Assembly: GCA_011089965.1 (NCBI GenBank) | Contig: JAANAU010000022.1 | Span: 1 to 57,230 of the forward strand | From: Magnetococcales bacterium | Lineage (GTDB): Bacteria > Pseudomonadota > Magnetococcia > Magnetococcales > Magnetaquicoccaceae | Direction of reading: 5' to 3' | Length of the DNA: 57,230 nucleotides | Part shown: in pieces, positions 47,474 through 57,181 of the stretch | Position numbering within the stretch: position 1 is the stretch's first letter | Layout: the number at the start of each line of letters is the position of its first letter | Notes under the pieces: model-generated | Told to the model about the DNA's origin: nothing | Databases searched by the model: none | The model's input: only the letters and a program-made list of their open reading frames with translations | Program-made: the position numbers and the translations under genes

Positions 47474-49317
47474 TCCGGGAGAGGTGCCATCATCCCACCC
47501 GGCGGTCATGGCGACTGCTGGTCGTCTTTCTCTTCCTGTTCTTTTCAGCCATGGGGATGAAGGATCCTATCCGGGCCGAAGAGATGGCAGAGAGCGATCC
47601 AGAGCAGGTGCATCTTGAGGTGCGCCTCTCTGGATTGGAAACCTTGCCGGAAATCGAGGCCGAAGCACGCACGTTACTGGCCTTGGAGCGCGGCGACGAA
47701 CCGCAACCAATCCCCCGTTTCCGACTGACCCGCCACCTGAAACAGGAGCGCAAGAAGCTGATCGACCTCTTGAAATCCCATGGATATTTTGATGTCGAAG
47801 CTGAAGCTCGTCTGGTGGAGCAGCCGGACCGGGCAGAAATCGCGTTGCACGTTACCCCCCATACCGGCTATCGGCTGGCCACTCCGCAACTGCGCATCAC
47901 CCCCACAGACGCCCGCTTCACCCCTCCATCGTGGCAACAACTGCGCCTGACAGCGGGCGCACCGGCGGCCAGCCAACGGATCATACAGGCTGAAAACGAT
48001 CTGCTCACCAGCGCGCGTGCGCAAGGATTTCCCAGGGCCAGAATCGCCAAACGTCAAGTGGTGCGTCAGCGCGCGACACAAGAGATTGCCGTCACCTATC
48101 ATATGGAGACCGGTCCCAAGGTGCGACTGGGAGAGGTGGTACTGAAGGGCGCACCTGGTGTGGATCCGTTTTTTCTCAAGCGTCGGATCCCCTGGAATCG
48201 GGGTACCCTGTTCCACCCCAAACATCTGGAAGAGACCCGCCAGGCATTGACCACCACCGGACTGTTCAGCATGGTCCGGATCCGACTGGCAGACACCCCG
48301 GACGAACGTCAACTCTGGCCGGTTGAAGTGGAGTTGACCGAACGCAAGGCACGCACCTGGCGCGCTGGCGGCGGCTTCAGCACGGATCGCGGCATCGTGG
48401 TCAACGGCGGCTGGGAACATCGCAATATTCATCAGGGCGGCGAACGGTTGCGCACAGAAGCCAATTTCGGGGTCAAAACCCAGACCTTGTCCGGATCTTT
48501 CACGATTCCCGATTATGCCCAACGGGGTCAACAGTTAAGATTTCTTGGAACGATGGACAACTCAAGCGAGGAGGCCTTTGAAAACACCGCTCTGGATCTG
48601 GCGGCCACGCTCATCCGCCCGGTGTTGGCTCCAGGTGGCGAAGGGAGTCTGACCATCGATTACCGCCTCTCCAGAGTGCGGACACTCAGTACCAATCAAG
48701 AGGCCACCTACAGCATCCTCTCCTTGCCTCTGGCCATCACCCTGGACCGTTCCAACGATCTCCTCGACCCAACCTCTGGCTGGCGTTTGACCACGGAACT
48801 GGCCCCGCACATCGTGGTCACGGGTTCCGGCTCTCCGTTCATCCGTCTCAACCACAAGATCAGCCGCTATCAACCCTGGCCAGACCACCCGGATTGGGTG
48901 ATGGCGGTCCGGGCCGAACTCGACAGCACCTGGGGTGCCAAACAGAACAACATCCCTGCCGACACGCTCCTTTATGCGGGCGGTGGCAGTTCCGTGCGCG
49001 GCTATGGGCAACAGATGGCCGGAACAGTTGACAACACGGGCAAACCTCTGGGCGGGCTGTCGGTGCTGGCTTTGGGGGCAGAGGTGCGCCACAAGCTGAC
49101 CGACACCATGGGCATTGTCGGTTTTGTCGATACCGGACGGGCCTTTGACTCACCCTGGCCCACGCGCCTGAGTGATCTGTTCACCGGGATCGGCAGCGGC
49201 ATCCGTTATCAAACGCCGGTGGGTCCGTTGCGACTGGATATCGGCATGCCTTTGGAACGTCGTGCCGGCATCGATGGTGCCTGGCAGCTCTACATGAGCA
49301 TTGGACAGGCATTCTGA
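47470..49317 (+). CDS. tamA: Translocation and assembly module TamA-like Omp85 protein
   Basis: About 615 residues. An N-terminal signal sequence (RRSWRLLVVFLFLFFSAMG) is followed by roughly three POTRA domains (about 45-290) and a 16-stranded outer-membrane barrel. The barrel contains GGGSSVRGYG, the Omp85 loop-6 VRGY motif, and ends with a phenylalanine (YMSIGQAF), the usual outer-membrane sorting signal. With TamB it helps insert outer-membrane or autotransporter proteins or transports lipids. A TTG start that overlaps the upstream stop was chosen; a GTG/ATG-type start upstream at 47413 lies inside the previous gene. Confidence 0.92.
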   Translation: MIRERCHHPTRRSWRLLVVFLFLFFSAMGMKDPIRAEEMAESDPEQVHLEVRLSGLETLPEIEAEARTLLALERGDEPQPIPRFRLTRHLKQERKKLIDLLKSHGYFDVEAEARLVEQPDRAEIALHVTPHTGYRLATPQLRITPTDARFTPPSWQQLRLTAGAPAASQRIIQAENDLLTSARAQGFPRARIAKRQVVRQRATQEIAVTYHMETGPKVRLGEVVLKGAPGVDPFFLKRRIPWNRGTLFHPKHLEETRQALTTTGLFSMVRIRLADTPDERQLWPVEVELTERKARTWRAGGGFSTDRGIVVNGGWEHRNIHQGGERLRTEANFGVKTQTLSGSFTIPDYAQRGQQLRFLGTMDNSSEEAFENTALDLAATLIRPVLAPGGEGSLTIDYRLSRVRTLSTNQEATYSILSLPLAITLDRSNDLLDPTSGWRLTTELAPHIVVTGSGSPFIRLNHKISRYQPWPDHPDWVMAVRAELDSTWGAKQNNIPADTLLYAGGGSSVRGYGQQMAGTVDNTGKPLGGLSVLALGAEVRHKLTDTMGIVGFVDTGRAFDSPWPTRLSDLFTGIGSGIRYQTPVGPLRLDIGMPLERRAGIDGAWQLYMSIGQAF

Positions 49318-49327
49318 GTGAGGCACC

Positions 49328-52300
49328 ATGCTCAAGGCTCTGATGACGCTGTTGCTGACAATATGTGCGCTGTTGACCGGCGCGCTTCTGGCGTTGCAAT
49401 CCGCACCGGTCCAATCCACCCTGCTTGCCTGGCTTCACACCACACCTGCCATGGCGTGGATCCGCGTGCAGGGAATACATCTTGATCTGACCCAACGCAT
49501 CGCAGTGGAACAGTTGGAACTGCGTGATCCGGACGGAGTGTGGCTGGTGGTGGAGCAGGCCAGCATCACCCCCTTCTGGCCGGATCTGATGCGCGGCATG
49601 GTCCGACTGGGCGATGTTCAAGCCCGGAAGATTCAGGCCCTGCGCATCCCCCGCTACCCGGCCACCCCCTCCTCCGGGACGCCATCCTTGCCTGCTCCCT
49701 GGATTCCGACCCGTTTTGTTCTGGAATCAATACGGATGCCGCATGTGCAGTTTGCTCCAGAGCTGTTGCAGAGCCTGCCCCCCATATGGCGGCAACATCT
49801 GGCCACCCTGGCCATCCAGGCCGATCTCACCATGGATCTGACCCGGGAAAGCCTGGCTCTGACCACTCTGACACTCCAGGGGGAAAAGTTCCGGCTTGCA
49901 GGAGATCTCACCGTCCAACCCGCAACTCCCGGTACGCAGGTGACCCTGAACCTCCAGGCCAGCCACATCACCGGGGCACCACCCGCCTGGCAGCCCCTGC
50001 TGAACGGATCGCTGCACGGATCCATGCAGGCCAGGGTGCACCCCGATCACACCTCCATCGAGATTCCCAACTGGAGCCTGACAGCGCCAACCTGGCGTGT
50101 GCAGGGATCGGGCGGCGTGAACCGGCGTGACCAGACCCTGCACGGCCAGGCCGACCTGACGCTGCCCGATCTTGCGGTGCTGACCGATCTGGTGGAGCAC
50201 AAAATCGCCGGTCAGGCACGGGTGACAAGTCGCTTCTCCGGCCCCTGGAATGCACCCAAAATCACCTGGCAGGCCGAGGGGAGCGAGGTCATGGTGGCGG
50301 AACAGTCGTTCAAAAAAGTGCTCATGACCGGCGATCTGTCCGATCCTGGACACACGCCGCATGGCCATCTGGAATGGAAACTCGTGCAACCTCCGGGCAA
50401 CCTGCTGGTCACGACGCGCTACCGTCTGGAACCTCCCGGCCGGATTGTTTTGGATGATCTCCATCTGACCGGGCCTGGCACCCGTCTGAAGGGTCATTTG
50501 ACCGGGAGCAGCCACCCGGTACGCCTCTCCGGGCAACTCCAGGGGGAAGTCGAGGAGCTGGCTGCCTGGCAACCCTGGACAGGTCACAAGCTGGGTGGCC
50601 GTCTGACTGTGGATCTCAAGTTGGAGCCAACACCCAAGGCACCGGTACATGGACGTTTGCAATGGCAAGCCCAGAATTTGACCACCCCGTTTGGCCGTTT
50701 GACCTCGTTCCAGGGTGAGGCCACAGGGACACCGGAGCAACTCATCTGGAGCGTTGCCGCCCAGGGTGCTGCCCGCTGGCCCTACCGCATGACGGCCCAG
50801 GGTCAGTTCATGCACGCCAACCAGGCCATCCGAATCGAATGGAACCAGGGGCAAGGAGAACTCGCCCAGGAGTCCTGGAAAATTGCCAAACCGCTGGTGA
50901 TCGATCTGCGCGGCAGGCAACTGGAGATCAAACCCTGGGAGATCACCCTGGGGCAGACCCGTCTGACCGGAGCCTGGCAGCAGACCGGCACCCGGGTGGA
51001 GGGATGGCTCAAGGGCCATGGGGATCTGGGCCTGTTCAACCGGCTGTTCTCCTGGCCGGTGCGCGGGGCCATGGCATGGGAGCTGCGTGGCAGCGGTCAT
51101 CCGGATCGACCCGAGCTGTCTGCCAACCTCGATCTGACCAGACTGCACGCCCTGACCGCCCAGCCCACCCGCATGCCGCCTGCCCGCGTCACCCTGCATG
51201 CCAAGGCGGCACCCGGCCAATATCCTGATCTGACCCTGACGGCACGGGGGCTGACCTCGGATGAAACCAGAGCAACCCTGACTCTGCCGGTACGCCTCAT
51301 GGCCCGCGCCCCCTGGTTGGTCTGGAAGCCGGAGGGAGCACTGGCCGGGACGCTCCACAGCACGTTGCAACTGGAAGAGCTGGAGCCGTGGCTGGGACTG
51401 GATGCAGCACACAAGATCGCCGGAATGGTGCGCTTGAACCTCCATGCCAGCGGCACACCCAACCAACCGGTACTGGGCGGCCAGGCCACCCTGGAGAAAG
51501 GCCGCTACGAACACGAAGAGATCGGCACCAGCTTGCACAATATGCGTGCGCGCCTCCGCTCTGCCGGAGAGTCACTGATTTTAGAGTCCCTGGAGGCCAC
51601 CGATGGTGCCAAAGGGCAGATCACGGCCAAAGGGCAGATGCGACTGGATCCCGGACAAGGGTGGCCCGCAACATTGCAGGTGCAGCTCACTCAGGCCATG
51701 ATCGTGCAGCGGGATGACGCACAGATCGTGCTCCACGGACCGCTGACCATCAACGGCACTCTGGCTGCCATGCGCGTGCATGGAGATCTGACCCTGCATC
51801 GGGCCGAACTCATGCCTGCCATCGGCACAACCAGCGCCATCACCGTCGTCGAGCTGGATGAACCCGCCTCCGTCACCTCCCCGCTCCCATCCACAACGCC
51901 ACGGACCATCCCCATCGGACTGGATCTGAACGTCACCATTCCCGGTCGCGCCTATCTGCGCGGCCATGGTCTGGATTCCGAATGGATGGGGGCTGTGCGC
52001 ATTTCCGGATCCAGCTCCCAACCCAAAATGGTGGGCCGGTTGCAGATCAAACGGGGAACTTTGGATCTTCTGGAGCGTCGGCTGCAACTGACCAGCGGGG
52101 CTGTCACCCTGGATGGGGCCTGGCCGCCTGATCCCTGGGTCGAGATGGAGGCCACCCTCAAGCGGGGTGAACTGATGACCCGAGTCGGACTGGAAGGGAC
52201 CATCCACCATCCAAAAGTGAAGCTGACCAGTGAACCACTCCTCTCTGAAGAGGAGATTCTCTCCCATCTCCTCTTCGACCGCACCAGCGACACCATCACC

Positions 52301-52612
52301 CCCACTCAGGCCTTGAAACTGGCCTGGGCCATCAAGTCCATGCAGACCAACAGTATCGGCATCCTGGGGCGATTGCAGCGCGAACTGGGCATTGACCGGT
52401 TGGATGTGACCGGCGATTCGGCCAAAACCGGTGCGGTCAGCGTCGGCAAACATCTCACCGACAAGATCTATCTGGAGGTGGAAAAAGGGGTGAAACCCGA
52501 TGCCGGTCGCATCAATGTGGAGATGGAGCTGTCCCCGAACATGATTCTCAAGACCGGCGTGGATGCCAAATCCAATGGGGATGTCGGGGTGCAGTGGAAA
52601 AAGGATTATTGA
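49328..52612 (+). CDS. tamB: Translocation and assembly module TamB
   Basis: A 1,094-residue AsmA-like protein with one N-terminal membrane helix (LKALMTLLLTICALLTGALLAL). A long periplasmic beta-rich groove follows, and the TamB C-terminal domain (DUF490), seen in LLFDRTSDTITPTQALKLAWAIKS and VEKGVKPDAGRINVEMELSPN, reaches the end. It would span the periplasm and contact TamA, guiding phospholipids or outer-membrane proteins. It starts 10 nt after tamA. Length is a little below that of E. coli TamB but normal for other proteobacteria. Confidence 0.94.
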   Translation: MLKALMTLLLTICALLTGALLALQSAPVQSTLLAWLHTTPAMAWIRVQGIHLDLTQRIAVEQLELRDPDGVWLVVEQASITPFWPDLMRGMVRLGDVQARKIQALRIPRYPATPSSGTPSLPAPWIPTRFVLESIRMPHVQFAPELLQSLPPIWRQHLATLAIQADLTMDLTRESLALTTLTLQGEKFRLAGDLTVQPATPGTQVTLNLQASHITGAPPAWQPLLNGSLHGSMQARVHPDHTSIEIPNWSLTAPTWRVQGSGGVNRRDQTLHGQADLTLPDLAVLTDLVEHKIAGQARVTSRFSGPWNAPKITWQAEGSEVMVAEQSFKKVLMTGDLSDPGHTPHGHLEWKLVQPPGNLLVTTRYRLEPPGRIVLDDLHLTGPGTRLKGHLTGSSHPVRLSGQLQGEVEELAAWQPWTGHKLGGRLTVDLKLEPTPKAPVHGRLQWQAQNLTTPFGRLTSFQGEATGTPEQLIWSVAAQGAARWPYRMTAQGQFMHANQAIRIEWNQGQGELAQESWKIAKPLVIDLRGRQLEIKPWEITLGQTRLTGAWQQTGTRVEGWLKGHGDLGLFNRLFSWPVRGAMAWELRGSGHPDRPELSANLDLTRLHALTAQPTRMPPARVTLHAKAAPGQYPDLTLTARGLTSDETRATLTLPVRLMARAPWLVWKPEGALAGTLHSTLQLEELEPWLGLDAAHKIAGMVRLNLHASGTPNQPVLGGQATLEKGRYEHEEIGTSLHNMRARLRSAGESLILESLEATDGAKGQITAKGQMRLDPGQGWPATLQVQLTQAMIVQRDDAQIVLHGPLTINGTLAAMRVHGDLTLHRAELMPAIGTTSAITVVELDEPASVTSPLPSTTPRTIPIGLDLNVTIPGRAYLRGHGLDSEWMGAVRISGSSSQPKMVGRLQIKRGTLDLLERRLQLTSGAVTLDGAWPPDPWVEMEATLKRGELMTRVGLEGTIHHPKVKLTSEPLLSEEEILSHLLFDRTSDTITPTQALKLAWAIKSMQTNSIGILGRLQRELGIDRLDVTGDSAKTGAVSVGKHLTDKIYLEVEKGVKPDAGRINVEMELSPNMILKTGVDAKSNGDVGVQWKKDY

Positions 52613-52654
52613 ACGGGAAAGACTTTCCAATCCCCATCCAGTCATAACCCCAAC

Positions 52655-52957
52655 TCAACCAAGAATGGCCAAACCATTGCGGTCAATCAGATCGAGCAAA
52701 CGTCGTGCTGGCCCGGATGGTTTTTTCAGACCCTGTTCCCACTGTTGCACCGTGGTCTTGCCAATGCCAAGGAATACCGCAAAAACAGCTTGACTGACAT
52801 GATTGGCCATACGAATGCGCCGGATCTCTTCTGATCCGAATTGCCGTTGTGGCGGCAGGCACAGTGCATCCACCCTGCGCATGGTGATTTCATCCATTGC
52901 ACCAACCTTGACCAGATCGCGGGCCATCTCGTGGGCCACTTCCATAATCTCACTCAT
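52655..52957 (-). CDS. HTH antitoxin of a RelE/HTH toxin-antitoxin pair
   Basis: A 100-residue HigA/NadS-type antitoxin with a C-terminal helix-turn-helix (EEIRRIRMANHVSQAVFAVFLGIGKTTVQQWEQGLKKPSGPARRLL). It would bind the toxin and autorepress the operon. The start MSEIMEVAHEM overlaps the toxin stop by 8 nt. Confidence 0.87.
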   Translation of the reverse strand: MSEIMEVAHEMARDLVKVGAMDEITMRRVDALCLPPQRQFGSEEIRRIRMANHVSQAVFAVFLGIGKTTVQQWEQGLKKPSGPARRLLDLIDRNGLAILG

Positions 52958-53327
52958 CGCACACCTCAAAAATCGCACCATCCACCAACAATGCGCTGAT
53001 TTGTTGATCCGTGGCCGCAAGAAAGCTTTCTGCGGAAATGCTCAGGGATGCTTCTTCCTTATCCGTTATGTTCACTTTCGCATTTTTCGGAAAGGCAAAG
53101 AGGAAAATGATCCGTCTTGAATCAGCCCTTCGATAACCAATGATTGTTCGATAACCTCCGCTTTTTCCACCACCTGTACGCGCCAACCTTTTTTTGAACA
53201 AGCAGCCCCCAAGATTGGCTTCAACCTGTCCCGCAACGACTTCTGCCGCCGCCGCACGCAATAGGGCATCGGTCACGCCCTCGTTCCGCGCCCAACGGTT
53301 AAACCATCTATTCTTGAATATTCTCAT
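52950..53327 (-). CDS. RelE-like toxin
   Basis: A 125-residue RelE/HigB-type toxin of the DUF1044 branch: FKKRLARTGGGKSGGYRTIIGYRRADSRRIIFLFAFPKNAKVNI. Such toxins usually cleave mRNA at the ribosome or inhibit gyrase (NadS/ParE-like). It precedes its antitoxin, the order typical of higBA. The start MRIFKNRWFNRWARNE is the family start; the upstream extension to 53402 is not used. Confidence 0.87.
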   Translation of the reverse strand: MRIFKNRWFNRWARNEGVTDALLRAAAAEVVAGQVEANLGGCLFKKRLARTGGGKSGGYRTIIGYRRADSRRIIFLFAFPKNAKVNITDKEEASLSISAESFLAATDQQISALLVDGAIFEVCDE

Positions 53328-53398
53328 CACCCAGACTATAACATTTAGCGATACGCTTTTCAAAACATTGTCTGAATGTTTCCATGGTCTTGGACCAT

Positions 53399-54082
53399 TC
53401 AAGTTTCCGGGCCATGCACCTCATCCCACCCCTCCTCCCCGAGCAGAGGCACGAAACGACAGGCGAATTGCGGGATGATCTGAACCTCACCTGCCTGCAC
53501 GCGCCGTACCAGACAAAGCTGTTGCACAGCCCGCGCGCCCAGGGGAATGATCATGCGGCCCTGATCCGGACAGAGCTGCATCAGCAAGGAAGGTGGAATG
53601 CGTGGTGCTGCTGCCGTCACGCAGATCCCATCAAATGGTGCCCACTCCGGAACGCCCAGTGTCCCATCACCCAATACACCCGTAATATTGTCCAGGCCCA
53701 AGGCTGACCAGCGTGCCCGGGCTGCCTCCAGCAACTCGGGGATCCGTTCCACAGCCACCACCTGACGGGCCAACCGGGACAACACCGCAGCCCCGTAACC
53801 CGATCCGGCCCCCACCTCCAACACCACCTCATCCCCCTGCAAGACCAAAGATGCAGCCATGGCCGCCACCATGAACGGCTGGGAGATGGTCTGTCCATGA
53901 CCGATCACCAACGGACCATCCCAATAGGCCAACGACTCCAGCTCCGGGGAGACGAAACACTCCCTGGGAATGGTCCCCATGGCCTCCAGCACACGCGCAT
54001 CCTGAATGCCACGCGCCGCCAACTGACTGGTCACCATCTCCAGCCGTGTTTGATGCAGTGCCCGTTCCAGCACGTTCCTCAC
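53399..54082 (-). CDS. pcm: Protein-L-isoaspartate O-methyltransferase
   Basis: About 227 residues. This SAM-dependent enzyme repairs isoaspartyl residues in aged proteins. LEMVTSQLAARGIQDARVLEAMGTIPRECFV, GHGQTISQPFMVA and the SAM-binding VVLEVGAGSGYGAAVL are conserved. Start choice is uncertain: GTG at 54082 or 54073 (GGAGG nearby), or ATG at 54037. The frame continues upstream over the preceding gene and is not used there. It lies about 25 nt after the 315-residue unknown gene. Confidence 0.92.
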   Translation of the reverse strand: MRNVLERALHQTRLEMVTSQLAARGIQDARVLEAMGTIPRECFVSPELESLAYWDGPLVIGHGQTISQPFMVAAMAASLVLQGDEVVLEVGAGSGYGAAVLSRLARQVVAVERIPELLEAARARWSALGLDNITGVLGDGTLGVPEWAPFDGICVTAAAPRIPPSLLMQLCPDQGRMIIPLGARAVQQLCLVRRVQAGEVQIIPQFACRFVPLLGEEGWDEVHGPET

Positions 54083-54107
54083 GGCCTCCGTTGCCAAAAA
54101 AACGAAA

Positions 54108-55055
54108 TCAGCAATGCCCCCCTGAAAAAGAACGCCCCCCTCCGTTGCCCCCATCCTCCTTGGTGCGGCCACCGATCTCCCCGCTGGCCACAGCCTGAAA
54201 CAGGGCCTCGATATCCTCACGCATGCCCAACAGATTGGCCCGGAACTGCTCCTCCCCGGGAAAACCGAGAGGACGATCCACGAGCAGGGTCTCTTGCAAC
54301 AGGGTGAGCATCTTCGGATCCTCCTTGACCAGATTGAGCAGCATCTGCAAGGTCTTCTCCACCCAGGTGCGATAATGGGGATCCTCCTGAAGCCTGCGCA
54401 GATGCCGGCTTCGCGCCTCACTGGCGGCAACCGGTTCCGGCATCGGCTTCCGGGTATTCTCCCACATGTTGCGGCTCTTGGCCAAATAGGCCTGATCCTG
54501 TTCATGCACGAGTTGATCGATGGTCTCTTCGTACTGATCAAACTCCCGACACAACTGCAAAAACAAGACACATGTCGGCACCGGACCCGGCAGTTCCCGA
54601 TCTTCGGGAACCGGCGCGCGGCCATGATCGGTCAGCTCCAGCAACTCCAGCCACAACGGCTCATCCGGATCGATCCCGCCCAACAACTCCTCAAACCAGC
54701 GTGCCTTCTCCACATCCAGCAACACATCCTGATGTTCCTGTCTCAACACATACTGTGCTCCCACCTTGTCGCGAAATGCCGGATCCATGACCGACAACAG
54801 CAGACGCTGCGACACCTCCTGAATCTGCTCCTTCCGGGTGGCCAATCCAAAGGGGGAGAGCAGATAACGGATCTCGCCGATCAGCCGCAGATAGGGGCTG
54901 TCCGCATCCAACTGCCGTTTCATGACCTCATCCGGCGGGCCACGCCGTACAAAACGGAGATCCTCCTCTTCCTCCAGGATCCCCTCTTCCAACCAGCTCC
55001 GCATCACGGCGTCGGCCTCGTCCGCCATGTTCTGTCCCGGTTTTTTCTTGCCCAT
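54108..55055 (-). CDS. Hypothetical acidic protein between a J-domain gene and pcm
   Basis: A 315-residue protein with no family I recognise. It is acidic and helical (SWLEEGILEEEEDLRFV, EEETIDQLVHEQDQAYLAKSRNMWE), with a glycine-rich end (KEDGGNGGGRSFSGGHC). The start MGKKKPGQNMADEADAV is clear. It is the middle gene of a leftward three-gene group with a J-domain protein and pcm, which suggests a protein-quality-control link but does not prove one. Confidence 0.72.
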   Translation of the reverse strand: MGKKKPGQNMADEADAVMRSWLEEGILEEEEDLRFVRRGPPDEVMKRQLDADSPYLRLIGEIRYLLSPFGLATRKEQIQEVSQRLLLSVMDPAFRDKVGAQYVLRQEHQDVLLDVEKARWFEELLGGIDPDEPLWLELLELTDHGRAPVPEDRELPGPVPTCVLFLQLCREFDQYEETIDQLVHEQDQAYLAKSRNMWENTRKPMPEPVAASEARSRHLRRLQEDPHYRTWVEKTLQMLLNLVKEDPKMLTLLQETLLVDRPLGFPGEEQFRANLLGMREDIEALFQAVASGEIGGRTKEDGGNGGGRSFSGGHC

Positions 55056-55083
55056 GATCTTTCATCCCGATCCAGAGTTCATC

Positions 55084-55662
55084 TCACATTTTGAGCAACA
55101 CATCCGCAGCTTCGGCAATCACCCGAAACCGCTCACCATCCCCACCCCGATCCGGATGGTGCTGCCACGACAACTCCCAATACCTCTGCCGGATCTCGGC
55201 ACGCCCGGCACCACTCTTCACTCCGAGGATCGCCCGGGCCGACTCCTGCTGCTCCCAACGCCCCATCTGACGCCAGAATCCGGCGATCATCCCGATCACA
55301 TCCTGACGGGTCGTGGTATCCAGGTGGGTGGTATCCAGATAATAGGCCCGCATGGGGTCTGCCTCTTCCACACCCGGAACCTCCCCACACCAGGGTAACA
55401 GGATGATTCCCAGACAGTGAATACGCAAGTCCCCACGTTGTTCCCGCCGCAACACCCCCTGCAACAGATACAACTGATGAAACAGAAAAAAATGGATCCG
55501 GAACAAGGTCAATTCATCGGCCAGATCGCTTTCGGCAAACGGTTCCACCCCCTGATGCTGCAACATCTTGATCAGCGCATGCTCCCGCACCCCTTCGGGA
55601 TGGGCCGACAGGATCTCAAGCAACAGCGTACCCAGTGGAGGAGAGTTCAAAATCGCACGCAT
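55084..55662 (-). CDS. J-domain protein (DnaJ-related)
   Basis: About 192 residues. The C-terminal 50 residues are a J domain (ARAILGVKSGAGRAEIRQRYWELSWQHHPDRGGDGERF) with the essential HPD motif. The N-terminal part (LLLEILSAHPEGVREHALIKMLQHQG) resembles the DNA-J-related protein N-domain. It should stimulate a DnaK/Hsp70 ATPase for particular clients. The frame is open to 55758; the ATG at MRAILNSPP was chosen. It diverges from hisD. Confidence 0.87.
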   Translation of the reverse strand: MRAILNSPPLGTLLLEILSAHPEGVREHALIKMLQHQGVEPFAESDLADELTLFRIHFFLFHQLYLLQGVLRREQRGDLRIHCLGIILLPWCGEVPGVEEADPMRAYYLDTTHLDTTTRQDVIGMIAGFWRQMGRWEQQESARAILGVKSGAGRAEIRQRYWELSWQHHPDRGGDGERFRVIAEAADVLLKM

Positions 55663-55787
55663 AACAGAATCATCCGGCACCAAAACTTGACAAAATGTCA
55701 CCATCCAGACCAGAATATATCGTTTGTGCCCACTGAAAACACACAACAACACCCGCACCAGATCGGGTGTACCATGGAGGCGCGTGC

Positions 55788-57089
55788 ATGAAAATCAATC
55801 TGTTCATCCTGGACGACATGGATTCTGCCCAAATCAGCGCCCTGCTGACCCGTTCGGAAAACGACATCGAAAACCTCCTGCCGGTCGTAACCCCGATCAT
55901 CGAACGGGTCAAAAACGAAGGCGATGCTGCGCTCATCGATTTCAACGCCCGCTTTGACAAGGTGGAGATGGAGATCTCCCAGCTCAAGGCCAGCGAAGCG
56001 GAGTTCGAGCAGGCGCGGCGCAATCTCCCGGAAAAGATCAAAGAAGTGATCCGCAAATCCGCGGACAACATCCGCTCCTACCATGAAGCACAGATGCCGG
56101 AAACCATGTGGTTCAAGGAGATCCAACCCGGCATCCTGGCCGGTGAAAAGATCACCCCCATCCCGTCCGTTGGACTGTATGTTCCCCGTGGCAAAGGGGC
56201 GTTTCCATCGGTGATGCTGATGCTCGGCATCCCGGCCCAGATTGCCGGTGTGGAACACATCATGGTCTGCACCCCGCCCTCTCCGGGTGGCAAAGCCGAC
56301 GATGCCACCCTGTTTGCCGCCGAACTGTGCGGCATTCGCGAAGTCTACAAGACCGGCGGCGCCCAGGCCATAGCAGCCATGGCCTATGGCACCGAAACCA
56401 TACCCAAGGTGGTCAAAACCAGCGGTCCGGGCAGCAGCTACGTCTCGGCAGCCAAACGTCTGCTCTACAGCAAGATCGATGTGGGCGCACCTGCCGGTCC
56501 AAGCGAATCGATCATTCTATGCGATCAGTATGCCGACCCCATGGTCGCAGCCCTGGATCTGCTCATCGAGGCCGAACATGGTCCGGACTCCACTGCCATG
56601 CTGGTCACCCACGACCGGATCCTGGCCGAACGGGTGCGGGAGCTGTTGCCAGGCCTGATTGCCGATCTGCCCGAGATGCGCCAGGAGTTCTGCCGCCACG
56701 TGCTCTCGAATTATGGCGGTATCGTCCTGACCTCCAGCCTGGAGGCCTCGATTGCCTTTACCAACGATTTCGCCCCGGAACACCTGGAAGTGATGACCCA
56801 GGATCCTCTGTTCGTGGCCAACCGCATCAAGCATGCGGGCGAAATCCTGCTGGGTGCCCACACCCCGATCACGATTGGCAACTTCTCTTTGGGGGTGAAT
56901 GCCATTCTGCCCACCGGCGGTTTTGCCAAGAGCTTCTCCTGTGTGACGGTCTTTGATTTCCTGAAACGCTCCTCTTTGGGTTGGGTCAACCGCCAGGGTT
57001 ACGAGAACATCAAAGACACCGCCCGGCTCTTTGCCGAATATGAAGGGTTCTCCTCCCACGCCAATGCCATTCTGAAACGGCCCCGTTAA
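55788..57089 (+). CDS. hisD: Histidinol dehydrogenase
   Basis: A 433-residue NAD-dependent zinc enzyme catalysing the last two steps of histidine synthesis. GLYVPRGKGAFPSVMLMLGIPAQIAGV, GGAQAIAAMAYGTETIPKV, GPGSSYVSAAKR and DFAPEHLEVMTQDP are family signatures. GGAGG lies 7 nt before the ATG. It is separated by about 14.5 kb from hisH-A-F-I-E, so the pathway is split; hisG, hisB and hisC are not in the window. Confidence 0.96.
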   Translation: MKINLFILDDMDSAQISALLTRSENDIENLLPVVTPIIERVKNEGDAALIDFNARFDKVEMEISQLKASEAEFEQARRNLPEKIKEVIRKSADNIRSYHEAQMPETMWFKEIQPGILAGEKITPIPSVGLYVPRGKGAFPSVMLMLGIPAQIAGVEHIMVCTPPSPGGKADDATLFAAELCGIREVYKTGGAQAIAAMAYGTETIPKVVKTSGPGSSYVSAAKRLLYSKIDVGAPAGPSESIILCDQYADPMVAALDLLIEAEHGPDSTAMLVTHDRILAERVRELLPGLIADLPEMRQEFCRHVLSNYGGIVLTSSLEASIAFTNDFAPEHLEVMTQDPLFVANRIKHAGEILLGAHTPITIGNFSLGVNAILPTGGFAKSFSCVTVFDFLKRSSLGWVNRQGYENIKDTARLFAEYEGFSSHANAILKRPR

Positions 57090-57181
57090 GGGGGGGATCT
57101 GCAACCAGTCGGGCATCTCTGAGAGGCTGTTTGGTGATTCTTATATGATCAGTAGAGAGTCAATACACCATCATCAGGGGT

